A DNA stretch of 64,000 nucleotides from positions 124,001-188,000 of the forward strand of contig CANNFQ010000006.1 in assembly GCA_947503925.1 (NCBI GenBank). The letters are read 5' to 3'. The notes beneath the pieces were generated by a model. It ran no database searches. It was given only the letters and a program-made list of their open reading frames with translations, and was not told the DNA's origin. The position numbers and the translations under genes are program-made. Of the stretch, positions 42,853 to 50,522 are shown piece after piece. Origin of the DNA: an uncultured Paracoccaceae bacterium. Lineage in GTDB: Bacteria; Pseudomonadota; Alphaproteobacteria; Rhodobacterales; Rhodobacteraceae. How positions within the stretch are numbered: the first letter of the stretch is position 1; each line of letters begins with the position of its first letter.

Positions 42853-43661
42853 ACCATCGCGAATATGCGGGCTGGCCCGCCGGAGCCGCCTCGGTGTTTA
42901 GGGGCCCCTATGATCAACGTGGCACCCGATGCGGGCACCCGATTGAGATTGGCCAAGCATTCGATCCCAAAGCGGCCGGTTGGAAGCCACGCGTAATGCG
43001 TCGCAAAATCAGCTGAAATCCCATGATCGAGAGAGAGCGTATCGACAGCGATCGAATTGGCGTTTGTCTCCTCCAAAAGCATTTGTGTCGCTTCGATGTG
43101 AAAACCGGGGAAGTGCTGCGCGGTGCCGTCGAAATTGCGGAAATCGTCACTATCAACCTTGCCGGCCCAACCGGAATGCATGGCGACGCAAGCCCCATCC
43201 GGGACATCGCCATGATCTGCGATCCAGGCACGTAGATCATCGGGCGTCACCTGGGTGTCGGCATCCTCTGCCGCCCGTGCCGCGATGTCGATCACGCAAA
43301 GCGGGGCGATCAACTGCTCAATCGGAATTTCGTCAACCGCCACACCATCCGCCGAGAAATGCAAAGGCGCATCGATATGGGTCCCGGTATGTTCAACAAT
43401 CATCAGGCTATTATTGTTGAACCCATCGGTCGCAAATGTGGCGGTCATCTCCATCTCAAAACCGGGCGTGCCGAAATATGTGGGGAAGTTGGGGTGCAAA
43501 GTATGGGTCATGTCAGTGACGGCGCCATGCCCATCTGCCAAGGCCAGTGTGGCGGTGGCAGTGACGCCAAAGGCGGTTCCGGTCGCGAGCGATCCTTTGA
43601 AAAATTGGCGCCGCGACAACATCTTCGTCTTCACAGCATCCATCACACAAATATCACACAT
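42849..43661 (-). CDS. TAT-exported cyclase-family (kynurenine formamidase-like) protein
   Basis: A 270-residue metal-dependent hydrolase of the cyclase/KynB-like family. The N-terminus carries SRRQFFKG, a twin-arginine signal, with a hydrophobic region ending in ALADG, so it acts in the periplasm. The metal-site motif HTGTHIDAPLHF is intact, with further ligands expected around TLSLDHG and RFGIECLANL. GGGAG precedes ATG 43661. True kynurenine formamidases are cytosolic, so the substrate is probably different. Confidence 0.82.
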   Translation of the reverse strand: MCDICVMDAVKTKMLSRRQFFKGSLATGTAFGVTATATLALADGHGAVTDMTHTLHPNFPTYFGTPGFEMEMTATFATDGFNNNSLMIVEHTGTHIDAPLHFSADGVAVDEIPIEQLIAPLCVIDIAARAAEDADTQVTPDDLRAWIADHGDVPDGACVAMHSGWAGKVDSDDFRNFDGTAQHFPGFHIEATQMLLEETNANSIAVDTLSLDHGISADFATHYAWLPTGRFGIECLANLNRVPASGATLIIGAPKHRGGSGGPARIFAMV

Positions 43662-43772
43662 GTCGTATCTCCCTGCTTTTGGTGGGTTCAGCGTGACCTG
43701 TTGGACGACAGATTCAAAGCATTTGTTTGCCATTTGATAACAATAGCGGTGATTTGAGGGGGGCTATGTAGA

Positions 43773-43997
43773 ATGGGGCATCAATTTGTCGTTCTGGGGC
43801 AACGATTGAAAAAAGGGTCACCAAGCGGTCATTCCGACGCCGCATTGTATTTGTTAACTAGTTTGCAAGACATCGTTGATTCCGCGCGGATTGATCGATT
43901 GCTTGGGCATCTATTGGAAAAGTGCTTTCCGATCTTCCGCTCAGGCCAGCCTGACAATCAGGTACTATGCGCGGTGTTAGCGTATCACGCTCGATAA
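43773..43997 (+). CDS. Possible small protein, uncertain
   Basis: A 74-residue frame with a G-rich region before the ATG. No recognisable domain; the sequence (LYLLTSLQDIVDSARIDRLLGHLLEKC) could be helical. It lies in a region of otherwise weak coding signal. Confidence 0.25.
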   Translation: MGHQFVVLGQRLKKGSPSGHSDAALYLLTSLQDIVDSARIDRLLGHLLEKCFPIFRSGQPDNQVLCAVLAYHAR

Positions 43998-44013
43998 GGA
44001 CGTAGGTTTTGCT

Positions 44014-44226
44014 ATGCTAAAAGACCGGTTTGAACCAATTGATCCCGATAGCCTTAGCCTCAAGGCGGAGGATCTGAGCTGCAAGAATGACGTTCTTGTG
44101 GGGTTGGAGGAAGACGAGGAACTTACCCCGGCGCCGGACGATCAGGATGACGCGACCCCCTCATGGAAACTGCGGATCGCGCAGGTATTGCCCGTGGTCA
44201 AAGGGCTGAAACATAACGACAAGTAA
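44014..44226 (+). CDS. Possible small acidic protein
   Basis: A 70-residue acidic frame (VGLEEDEELTPAPDDQDDATPSWKLRI...) with AAGGACG about 13-19 bases before the ATG. No family recognised. It ends immediately before the candidate structured RNA. Confidence 0.38.
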   Translation: MLKDRFEPIDPDSLSLKAEDLSCKNDVLVGLEEDEELTPAPDDQDDATPSWKLRIAQVLPVVKGLKHNDK

Positions 44227-44228
44227 GG

Positions 44229-44395
44229 GTGGCGGGTACCACGACGACCGTGAAGGTATCTAACCCCGAGGACCTGTGTTTACAGGTGGGCGCCAGGTAA
44301 TCAGACCAGGATCCGAACAGAGCCAGCTCCCTCGGATTTGCTTAAGGCCACTGGATTTGTACCTTGAGATTACGAGAAGCGCAGAAACCCGCCAT
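44229..44395. ncRNA. Candidate structured RNA, unassigned
   Basis: Four nested helices can be drawn: 44229-44237 with 44387-44395 (GTGGCGGGT/ACCCGCCAT, one G-U), 44253-44258 with 44360-44365 (AAGGTA/TACCTT), 44266-44271 with 44330-44335 (CCGAGG/CCTCGG), and a hairpin ACCTGT-GTTT-ACAGGT (44272-44287). GGGC (44288-44291) can also pair with GCTC (44326-44329). There is no coding frame of note on either strand. The order of short motifs (GCCACTGG, then AAGCGCAGAAACCCGCC at the 3' side) recalls a cobalamin riboswitch, but the other core boxes are missing and no gene follows closely, so no family is assigned. Confidence 0.35.
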
Positions 44396-44441
44396 GCTTA
44401 CACCTAGGGGGCAATGCGGTGCAGGACAAGACGTCCGTTGC

Positions 44442-44588
44442 TTATTCTTCGATATCGGATTTGATCAGCCAGCCATCCGGCCCGACCATCTCAATCGGTG
44501 CATAGGCAAGCAATGCGCGTTCGACCAGTCCAACCGTCAGCAGCGTCATGCATACTTCGAAAAAGGTGATATCGGCAAAAATGGACAT
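44442..44588 (-). CDS. Small 48-residue protein
   Basis: MSIFADITFFEVCMTLL..., 48 residues, ending in SDIEE. GTGAGGAG lies 7-14 bases before the ATG on the minus strand, a strong ribosome binding site. The middle (VCMTLLTVGLVERALLAY) is hydrophobic enough for one membrane-associated helix. No family recognised. Confidence 0.5.
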   Translation of the reverse strand: MSIFADITFFEVCMTLLTVGLVERALLAYAPIEMVGPDGWLIKSDIEE

Positions 44589-44952
44589 GGTACACTCCTC
44601 ACTTCTTGCCATTAGTTGTGACAGTGAAACCGGACGAAAACATGACCTCCGCGTGGTTTTGCTAACAGTGCCCTTACGTAAACCGCCCCATTCGCGTCAC
44701 ATTGTTGGACGGTTTCCATTAACGCATTATGAGCGAATTTCCGCTTATCTGTTGATAAGTAAGGGAAATCCTCAAAATATTAGATGAACAAGCAGTTTTT
44801 CAACAGTTTAGACATATATTTTGTGATGTTAGATGGCGGTCAGGTGACGGAGATATCTGACGATCGGCGATTCCTTGCGCGTTCCCGGGTCGGTTTTTCA
44901 GGCAAAGCATGAAAGCCGTTGAACCTGTTATCAGAAATCAGAATTGATTTTT
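44589..44952. other. AT-rich gene-free stretch before mmcB
   Basis: No gene is seen. It contains the palindrome CTTATC-TGTT-GATAAG (44744-44759) and long AT-rich sequence around 44770-44830, suitable for promoters for the flanking genes. No repeat shared with other parts of the window was noticed. Confidence 0.5.
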
Positions 44953-44967
44953 GTTCACCTATTGTTC
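44953..44967. promoter_or_regulatory. LexA (SOS) box on mmcB
   Basis: GTTC-ACCTATT-GTTC, an exact match to the alphaproteobacterial LexA operator GTTC-N7-GTTC. It ends 12 bases before the mmcB ATG. Confidence 0.82.
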
Positions 44968-44979
44968 ATGGTTGCAATC

Positions 44980-45444
44980 ATGCCTGATTGTTCAACCCAG
45001 CCCGCTTTGATGCCCGGCCAATTGCTGGCCCGGGGTGTCTGTCGCCATTTGCGCAGCCATGATTTTGTTAGTGTGGAAGAATTGGTACCCGTGTCGGGTT
45101 TGCGGGTCGATGTGATGGCGCTTGGTCCGAAAGGCGAGGTTTGGGTGATCGAATGCAAATCAAGCCGCGCTGATTTCCAGACGGATCATAAATGGCAGGG
45201 CTACCTGGAATGGTGTGATCGGTTTTTTTGGGCGGTGGATAATGAATTCCCGACCGAGCTGCTGCCGGATGATACTGGGCTGATGTTGGCCGACGGTTAT
45301 GATGCAGAGATCATCCGCATGGGGTCAGAGACCAAACTGGCGCCTGCACGGCGTAAGGTCATGGTGCAGAAATTTGCGCGCCATGCCGCCATCCGGGCGC
45401 AGGCCGCGCGTGATCCGGGGCATATGCCTCAAAGCTTCTATTGA
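44980..45444 (+). CDS. mmcB: MmcB-family DNA repair protein
   Basis: A 154-residue protein of the MmcB (DUF1052) family, PD-(D/E)xK-like, with VDVMALGPKGEVWVIECKSS carrying the D..ExK signature and KWQGYLEWCDRFFWAVD. In Caulobacter mmcB is SOS-induced and protects against mitomycin C. ATG 44980 is preferred over 44968 because the LexA operator abuts the latter. A long terminator follows. Confidence 0.85.
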   Translation: MPDCSTQPALMPGQLLARGVCRHLRSHDFVSVEELVPVSGLRVDVMALGPKGEVWVIECKSSRADFQTDHKWQGYLEWCDRFFWAVDNEFPTELLPDDTGLMLADGYDAEIIRMGSETKLAPARRKVMVQKFARHAAIRAQAARDPGHMPQSFY

Positions 45445-45474
45445 GGGGGCAAATCCCTGGTAAGGATTTTGGAC

Positions 45475-45498
45475 AAACTTTTTCTAAAAGTTTTTTTT
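45475..45498 (+). terminator. Intrinsic terminator after mmcB
   Basis: AAACTTTT-TCT-AAAAGTTT followed by TTTTT. Its end overlaps the last codon region of the convergent DUF6324 gene. Confidence 0.7.
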
Positions 45499-45688
45499 AG
45501 CGCGTTTTGACCGCCCGGGCAGCAATTGCAGCGGCGCGGATTTCGTCGGCAATTTCATCTGCCTCGCCAGGGTCGAAATCCATGGGAATTTCGATCCCGT
45601 CCGCCTCGATGAATATCCGAACCATGCCCTGATCGGTCGGGCCGATTTGCATATTGGCTTCGATGTCGCGTTCGTTGTTGATACCCAT
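45497..45688 (-). CDS. DUF6324-like small protein
   Basis: A 63-residue acidic protein (MGINNERDIEANMQIGPTDQGMVRI...) ending in a helical EADEIADEIRAAAIAARAV. It resembles the small DUF6324 family of Rhodobacterales. AGAGGAT lies before ATG 45688; the longer upstream frame has no such site. Function unknown. Confidence 0.65.
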   Translation of the reverse strand: MGINNERDIEANMQIGPTDQGMVRIFIEADGIEIPMDFDPGEADEIADEIRAAAIAARAVKTR

Positions 45689-45768
45689 TGCGATCCTCTT
45701 GATCTGTTCTGTTTGTCCTACAGGCGATAACGCTTGAATGGCAAGGGTCGGATGGGCAAGCTGCGCCC

Positions 45769-46248
45769 ATGACATTTGCGATCCGTCCCTTTGCGGCCAG
45801 CGATGCCGCGTGGTTGATTAGCCAGCATGCTGATCACTACGCCCGTGTCGAGGGCTTTGATCAGAGCTTTGCCTTGCTGGTTGAACGGATCATCACGGAT
45901 TTTCAGGCGGATCACGATCCCATCCATGAGGCGGGCTGGGTTGCGCATGATCATTGCACCCGCCTTGGGCATATTTTTTGCGTGTGCCTCGACGCGACAA
46001 CCGCCAAGCTGCGTCTGTTCTACGTCGTCGAGGCTGCGCGCGGCACCGGCGTTGCACAGGCCCTGTTGGACACATGTCTGCGATTTGCCAAGAATGCTGG
46101 ATACCAGAGCATGACCCTTTGGACCCATGAAAGCCATGTCGCCGCAGGCCGCATCTATCGCCGCAACGGCTTTGCCCGGGTTGCGTCGAAATCCGTTCAC
46201 TCCTTCGGTGTCGATCTGGTGGAAGAGACATGGGCGATTACCTTTTGA
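45769..46248 (+). CDS. GNAT-family N-acetyltransferase
   Basis: A 159-residue acetyl-CoA-dependent acetyltransferase. The acetyl-CoA loop lies in LFYVVEAARGTGVAQALL (RGxGxA) and the C-terminal HVAAGRIYRRNGF is typical. Substrate unknown. It ends just before the tRNA-His gene and is divergent from the DUF6324 gene across 80 bases. Confidence 0.8.
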   Translation: MTFAIRPFAASDAAWLISQHADHYARVEGFDQSFALLVERIITDFQADHDPIHEAGWVAHDHCTRLGHIFCVCLDATTAKLRLFYVVEAARGTGVAQALLDTCLRFAKNAGYQSMTLWTHESHVAAGRIYRRNGFARVASKSVHSFGVDLVEETWAITF

Positions 46249-46292
46249 AGGTCTTGCAATCAACGTCTCTTGGGGCTAAATCCCGACGCAGT

Positions 46293-46369
46293 GCCGCCTT
46301 AGCTCAGTTGGTTAGAGCGCTTGATTGTGGATCAAGAGGTCCCTGGTTCGAGACCAGGAGGTGGTACCA
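46293..46369 (+). tRNA. tRNA-His (GTG)
   Basis: A 77-base cloverleaf ending in encoded CCA. Acceptor GCCGCCT pairs with AGGTGGT; D-arm AGCTCAGTTGGTTAGAGC; anticodon arm TTGAT-TGTGGAT-CAA region with anticodon GTG; T-arm CCTGGTTCGAGACCAGG. The base before the gene is T, not G, and the discriminator is A73, the alphaproteobacterial form that lacks the universal G-1. Confidence 0.95.
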
Positions 46370-46397
46370 CCGCAAAATTTCAAAGAAATTTAGCGGC

Positions 46398-46435
46398 GCG
46401 CGGAAAACATTTGGCGTAGCCAAATGTGGCCGCGC
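46398..46435. terminator. Strong two-stage hairpin between tRNA-His and the RluD-family gene
   Basis: The inner stem ACATTTGGC-GTA-GCCAAATGT (46407-46427) is a perfect 9-bp hairpin. The outer stem GCGCGG (46398-46403) pairs with CCGCGC (46430-46435). A smaller AAATTTC-AAA-GAAATTT hairpin lies at 46375-46391. They may end the tRNA transcript; there is no T-run. Confidence 0.45.
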
Positions 46436-46463
46436 TCATTCGTCCTTTGAGCGCGAGACCAAC

Positions 46464-47489
46464 ATGACCAAAGTCACCTTCCAAATCGGTCCGAACCCGC
46501 CACCGCGCCTTGATAAGGCGCTTGGCCGTGATGTTCCCAGTGATGCCGCGTTGAGCCGGTCGCGGTTGGCAAAACTGATCGCTGATGGCGCAGTTGCCGT
46601 TGATAATGCCGTTGTCACCGATCCGCGTTTCCGCATCGCAGAGGGGGCAAGCGTTGTGGTGACGGTCGCAGCCGCAGCGGAAAGCCATATCCATGGGGAG
46701 GATATCCCAATTGATGTGGTGTTTGAGGATGATGACCTGATCGTCGTGAACAAACCGGCAGGCATGGTTGTGCATCCCGCACCGGGTACGCCAGATGGGA
46801 CGCTGGTCAATGCGCTGATCTACCATTGTGGTGACAGCCTGTCCGGGGTTGGCGGGCTGAAACGCCCCGGCATTGTGCATCGGATTGACAAAGAGACGTC
46901 TGGACTGCTGGTTGCGGCCAAAACCGACCGGGCGCATCATCATCTGGCCGATCAGTTTGCCGCCCATAAGGTTGAACGGCGCTATCTGGCCCTGTGTTAC
47001 GGTATGCCGGATGCTAATGACCCCCGCTTGCGCGGGATTAAGGGGACGTCGTTTGAGGCCGGTAATATTCTGCGGGTCCAGACATTTCTGGGCCGTCACA
47101 AGACGGACAGGCAGCGGCAAGCAGTGTCATTTACAACCGGACGGCATGCGGTGACGCGGGCGCGGATTGTGACAGCACTTGGCGCGCCAGCCTGTGCCGC
47201 CTTAATCGAATGCTGGCTCGAAACCGGGCGAACCCATCAGATCAGGGTGCATATGGCCCATTGCGGCCACGCGCTTATTGGTGATCCGGTCTATGGCGGC
47301 CGACGGAAACTGTCGGCCAAGGCGGTGGGGGAGGCAGGTGTCACCGCTGTTGCAGGATTCGCGCGGCAAGCCCTGCATGCGGCGACATTGGGGTTTGACC
47401 ACCCGGCCACCGGCGAAAAGCTGCGATTTGAGACCGCGTTACCCGCCGATATGAGCGAATTACTGCGCGTGCTTGAGGGTGAGGGCTGA
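46464..47489 (+). CDS. RluA/RluD-family pseudouridine synthase
   Basis: A 341-residue enzyme with an N-terminal S4 RNA-binding domain (about 12-75) and a pseudouridylate synthase domain with HRIDKETSGLLV (catalytic Asp in the HRLDxxTSG signature), GRTHQIRVHMA and GDPVYGG. RluD (23S rRNA helix 69) is the most likely role. ATG 46464 gives an S4 domain at the normal distance. Upstream is the tRNA and its hairpin. Confidence 0.88.
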   Translation: MTKVTFQIGPNPPPRLDKALGRDVPSDAALSRSRLAKLIADGAVAVDNAVVTDPRFRIAEGASVVVTVAAAAESHIHGEDIPIDVVFEDDDLIVVNKPAGMVVHPAPGTPDGTLVNALIYHCGDSLSGVGGLKRPGIVHRIDKETSGLLVAAKTDRAHHHLADQFAAHKVERRYLALCYGMPDANDPRLRGIKGTSFEAGNILRVQTFLGRHKTDRQRQAVSFTTGRHAVTRARIVTALGAPACAALIECWLETGRTHQIRVHMAHCGHALIGDPVYGGRRKLSAKAVGEAGVTAVAGFARQALHAATLGFDHPATGEKLRFETALPADMSELLRVLEGEG

Positions 47490-47585
47490 AATAATTGATC
47501 CCATGTGCGTGAATGCACGTAAAGTCGACTTTTCAAACTAAACCGCTTAGTTCATATTCAGTTTTACGGAAAATTAAGATCGAGA

Positions 47586-47614
47586 CTTGAAACGTCACGT
47601 CAATGTCACCATAT
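47586..47614 (+). promoter_or_regulatory. Candidate heat-shock (sigma-32) promoter of rpoH
   Basis: CTTGAAA (47586-47592), 16 bases, CCATAT (47609-47614). This is close to the sigma-32 consensus and suggests autoregulation of rpoH. Confidence 0.5.
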
Positions 47615-47650
47615 CCATGTTAAGCCTTTAAACATTAGGAGGGCACGACA

Positions 47651-48547
47651 GTGAGCAACTATAAAAATTTACCAGCCCCGTCACCTGAGCAGGGTCTGAA
47701 CCGTTACATGCAGGAAATCCGCAAGTTCCCTATGCTGGAGCCTGAAGAAGAGTACATGTTGGCCAAACGCTGGGTCGATCATGAGGATACCGAAGCGGCC
47801 CACAAGATGGTCACGTCGCATCTTCGCCTGGCTGCCAAAATCGCCATGGGCTATCGTGGCTATGGTCTGCCGCAGGCGGAAGTTATCTCAGAAGCCAATG
47901 TTGGTCTGATGCAGGCGGTCAAACGGTTTGATCCTGAAAAGGGCTTCCGTTTAGCGACCTATGCGATGTGGTGGATCCGCGCCTCGATCCAAGAATATAT
48001 CCTGCGGTCATGGTCGCTGGTGAAGCTTGGTACGACATCGGCCCAAAAAAAGCTGTTCTTTAACCTGCGCAAGGCGAAATCACGCATTGGCGCGTTGGAA
48101 GATGGCGATCTGCGCCCTGAAAATGTCAAGCGGATCGCAACTGATTTGGGTGTGACTGAGGATGAGGTCATTTCCATGAACCGGCGTCTGTCGGGTGGTG
48201 ATGCATCGCTGAACGCGCAGGTCGGGTCCGACGGCGAAGGGTCAATGCAATGGCAGGACTGGCTTGAGGATGAAAGCGCCAATACCGCTGCTGATTACGA
48301 AGCAAGTGACGAGCTGGATGCCCGCCGCGAGCTTTTGGCAGAGGCCATGGAGGTGCTGAACGATCGCGAAAAGGACATTCTGGTCCAGCGCCGTCTGGCC
48401 GAAGAAACCATCACGCTGGAAGATCTGAGTGGCCAATATGATGTCAGCCGCGAGCGTATTCGTCAGATCGAAGTGCGCGCCTTTGAAAAGCTGCAAAAGA
48501 AAATGCAGGAACTGGCGCGTCAGAAGGGTATGCTGGCCACTGCTTGA
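47651..48547 (+). CDS. rpoH: Heat-shock sigma factor RpoH
   Basis: A 298-residue sigma-32. Region 2 carries EVISEANVGLMQAVKRFDPEKGFRLATYAMWWIRASIQEYIL-type sequence, followed by the RpoH-box-like AQKKLFFNLRKAK that distinguishes RpoH from RpoD, and region 4.2 with [20 protein letters not shown]. It starts at GTG 47651 behind AGGAGG. An intrinsic terminator follows. Confidence 0.95.
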   Translation: MSNYKNLPAPSPEQGLNRYMQEIRKFPMLEPEEEYMLAKRWVDHEDTEAAHKMVTSHLRLAAKIAMGYRGYGLPQAEVISEANVGLMQAVKRFDPEKGFRLATYAMWWIRASIQEYILRSWSLVKLGTTSAQKKLFFNLRKAKSRIGALEDGDLRPENVKRIATDLGVTEDEVISMNRRLSGGDASLNAQVGSDGEGSMQWQDWLEDESANTAADYEASDELDARRELLAEAMEVLNDREKDILVQRRLAEETITLEDLSGQYDVSRERIRQIEVRAFEKLQKKMQELARQKGMLATA

Positions 48548-48579
48548 TAGGCCAATTAGCGATTTGTGCTTCTCCATAT

Positions 48580-48609
48580 CCCCGCCGGTTTTCCGGCGGG
48601 GATTTTTTT
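48580..48609 (+). terminator. Intrinsic terminator after rpoH
   Basis: CCCCGCCGG-TTTT-CCGGCGGGG (48580-48601) followed by a seven-T run. Confidence 0.92.
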
Positions 48610-48683
48610 GGCCAAATTTCGTCCGAACTGACGTTCCCTTACGACAATGTTGGCGCTAACTTGCCGAGAAAGAGGAGACTGCG

Positions 48684-49658
48684 ATGACACCGATCCGCTG
48701 GGGCATCTTGGGGGCTGCGGAATTTGCCCGCAAACATATGGCGCCCGCCATTCACGCGGCCAACGGGGCCGAGCTGAGCGCGCTTGCCACATCTGACCCG
48801 GCAAAGGCGGCGGGATTCCAGTCATTCGCTCCACAGCTTCGCGTTTTCGACGATTATGCAGCGCTGTTGGCGGACCCGGATATTGATGCTGTCTATATCC
48901 CACTGCCCAATCACCTGCATGTACCGTGGACGATCAAGGCACTCGAGGCCGGTAAACATGTGCTCTGTGAAAAGCCGATGACGTTGAATGCGGCGGAGTT
49001 TGACCAGATCATCGCGGCCCGTGACGCATCGGGCAAACTGGCGGCTGAGGCCTATATGATCGTGCATCACCCGCAGTTTATACGGGCAAAGGGGCTATTG
49101 GCTGAGGGCGCAATCGGCAAACTGATCCATGTCGATACGGTGTTCAGTTTTAACAACGCGGCCGATGCCGACAATATCCGCAACAAGCCGGAAACCGGCG
49201 GCGGTGGCCTGCGCGACATCGGTGTTTATACATTCGGCGCCGCACGGTTTGTGACGGGGCAGGAACCGGTGGCTGTGCCACATGCCAAACTGCGCTATGA
49301 AAACGACGTGGATGTCTTTGCCCAAGTGGCGGCAGAGTTTCCCGGTTTCACTTACTCTGCCATCGTGTCCATGCGCATGTTCACCCGGCAATATATTGCC
49401 TTTCATGGTGATCAGGGCGTGCTGACGCTGACATGCCCATTCAATGCAAATGTGTTTGATATTGCGTCGCTGCGGTTAGAGAATGACGATCAAACGGTGC
49501 TGACGGAACGGTGGCCTGCAACCAACCAATATATGCTGCAGGTGGAAAATTTCTGCAATTCGGCCCGTAGCGAGGCATCATATCCTTGCCCGCTGGAGTT
49601 TTCGCGCGGGACACAGCATATGATGGATATGGTGTTTGCTGCTGGGGGCCAAAGATGA
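48684..49658 (+). CDS. Gfo/Idh/MocA-family oxidoreductase
   Basis: A 324-residue NAD(P)-dependent oxidoreductase. The N-terminal Rossmann motif is RWGILGAAEFARKH, with EKPMTLNAAEF in the middle (the EKP motif), then a C-terminal beta-sheet domain (GGGGLRDIGVYTFGAARF). Substrates are usually sugars or inositols. AGAGGAG precedes the ATG. It overlaps the DUF4389 gene by 4 bases. Confidence 0.85.
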   Translation: MTPIRWGILGAAEFARKHMAPAIHAANGAELSALATSDPAKAAGFQSFAPQLRVFDDYAALLADPDIDAVYIPLPNHLHVPWTIKALEAGKHVLCEKPMTLNAAEFDQIIAARDASGKLAAEAYMIVHHPQFIRAKGLLAEGAIGKLIHVDTVFSFNNAADADNIRNKPETGGGGLRDIGVYTFGAARFVTGQEPVAVPHAKLRYENDVDVFAQVAAEFPGFTYSAIVSMRMFTRQYIAFHGDQGVLTLTCPFNANVFDIASLRLENDDQTVLTERWPATNQYMLQVENFCNSARSEASYPCPLEFSRGTQHMMDMVFAAGGQR

Positions 49659-49954
49659 CTGAGGACGACAAGATGCCCAAAGATCACGATTCAACCGAAG
49701 TGGAGTCGGATTTCGAAAGTATCTGGCTGCGCCTTGTGAACATGGTGATCATCGCCGTGTTGATGAGCATGGCCAGTAGTCTGTTGGGCCTTCTGACCGT
49801 GGCACAGTTCTTGATCATGCTGTTCAACAAGCGCGCGCCAAACGAACAACTGGCTGAAATTGGAACCACTATGGGCGTCTGGATGGCCAAGGCCGCCCGC
49901 TATCAAACAGCGGCGAGTGAGGTTAAACCCTGGCCTTGGACGGAGCTTGATTAG
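49655..49954 (+). CDS. DUF4389-family membrane protein
   Basis: A 99-residue protein with one long membrane segment (RLVNMVIIAVLMSMASSLLGLLTVAQFLIMLF) and the downstream FNKRAPNEQLAEIG, matching the DUF4389 family. Start ATG 49655 overlaps the oxidoreductase stop (ATGA). Function unknown. Confidence 0.78.
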   Translation: MTEDDKMPKDHDSTEVESDFESIWLRLVNMVIIAVLMSMASSLLGLLTVAQFLIMLFNKRAPNEQLAEIGTTMGVWMAKAARYQTAASEVKPWPWTELD

Positions 49955-50048
49955 AAAGCCTGTCATAGATTTTCGGTTCGTCGTTCAACCCGTAGCAGCC
50001 CAAAATCTGCCCGCACAGATTTTGACCACCAGCAGTGGCAGATGACCG

Positions 50049-50522
50049 TTAACCTGTGGTGAGGGTGAGCCGCATAATCTGTTCGGGCCCTGAACGTCCG
50101 ATGCGTCCTGGCCCATCAACGACCCAGCCCGATTTTTCATAACAACCGACTGCGCGATCATTTGCCTCATCTACGGCCAGCCAAATCTGGAACAATGCGG
50201 GATAGATTTGCCGCAGGTAGTCGGGCAAGGCCTTTAGCAAGGCCGACCCATAGCCAAGTCCTTGATATTGTCCACCAATCAACAGTCCCCGCAACCCGAA
50301 TGTGCCTGCTGGCAGCCGTTCGACGATCCGCGAAAAATCGTGATCGATCTTGAAGAAGCCAACATAGGTGTCGCCCCGCAAACCCACATGAAAGTCGGTT
50401 TGCGGATCTTTTTCTGCCGTCAGTTCCTGAATTTCGCCGACAAACGGATATTGCGGCTCTGTCAGGATCAGATGGGCAACCCGATCAATCTGCGTCCGGG
50501 GCAGGGCAACAAGCGTGATCAA
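50049..50522 (-). CDS. GNAT-family N-acetyltransferase
   Basis: A 157-residue acetyltransferase. The acetyl-CoA loop is in LIGGQYQGLGYGSALLKAL (Q-x-x-G-x-G), and VGCYEKSGW is the usual C-terminal segment. It starts at TTG 50522, overlapping the pepF stop (TTGA), so it depends on pepF translation. Substrate unknown. Confidence 0.75.
   Translation of the reverse strand: MITLVALPRTQIDRVAHLILTEPQYPFVGEIQELTAEKDPQTDFHVGLRGDTYVGFFKIDHDFSRIVERLPAGTFGLRGLLIGGQYQGLGYGSALLKALPDYLRQIYPALFQIWLAVDEANDRAVGCYEKSGWVVDGPGRIGRSGPEQIMRLTLTTG

Noticed and set aside
44229..44395. Cobalamin riboswitch, SRP RNA or 6S RNA
   Set aside because: Only two short boxes match the cobalamin pattern, the SRP GGAAG core is absent, and 6S cannot be judged by eye. 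Kept as an unassigned candidate.
44364..44615. 83-codon plus-strand frame
   Set aside because: It overlaps the candidate RNA and lies opposite a frame with a much better ribosome binding site.
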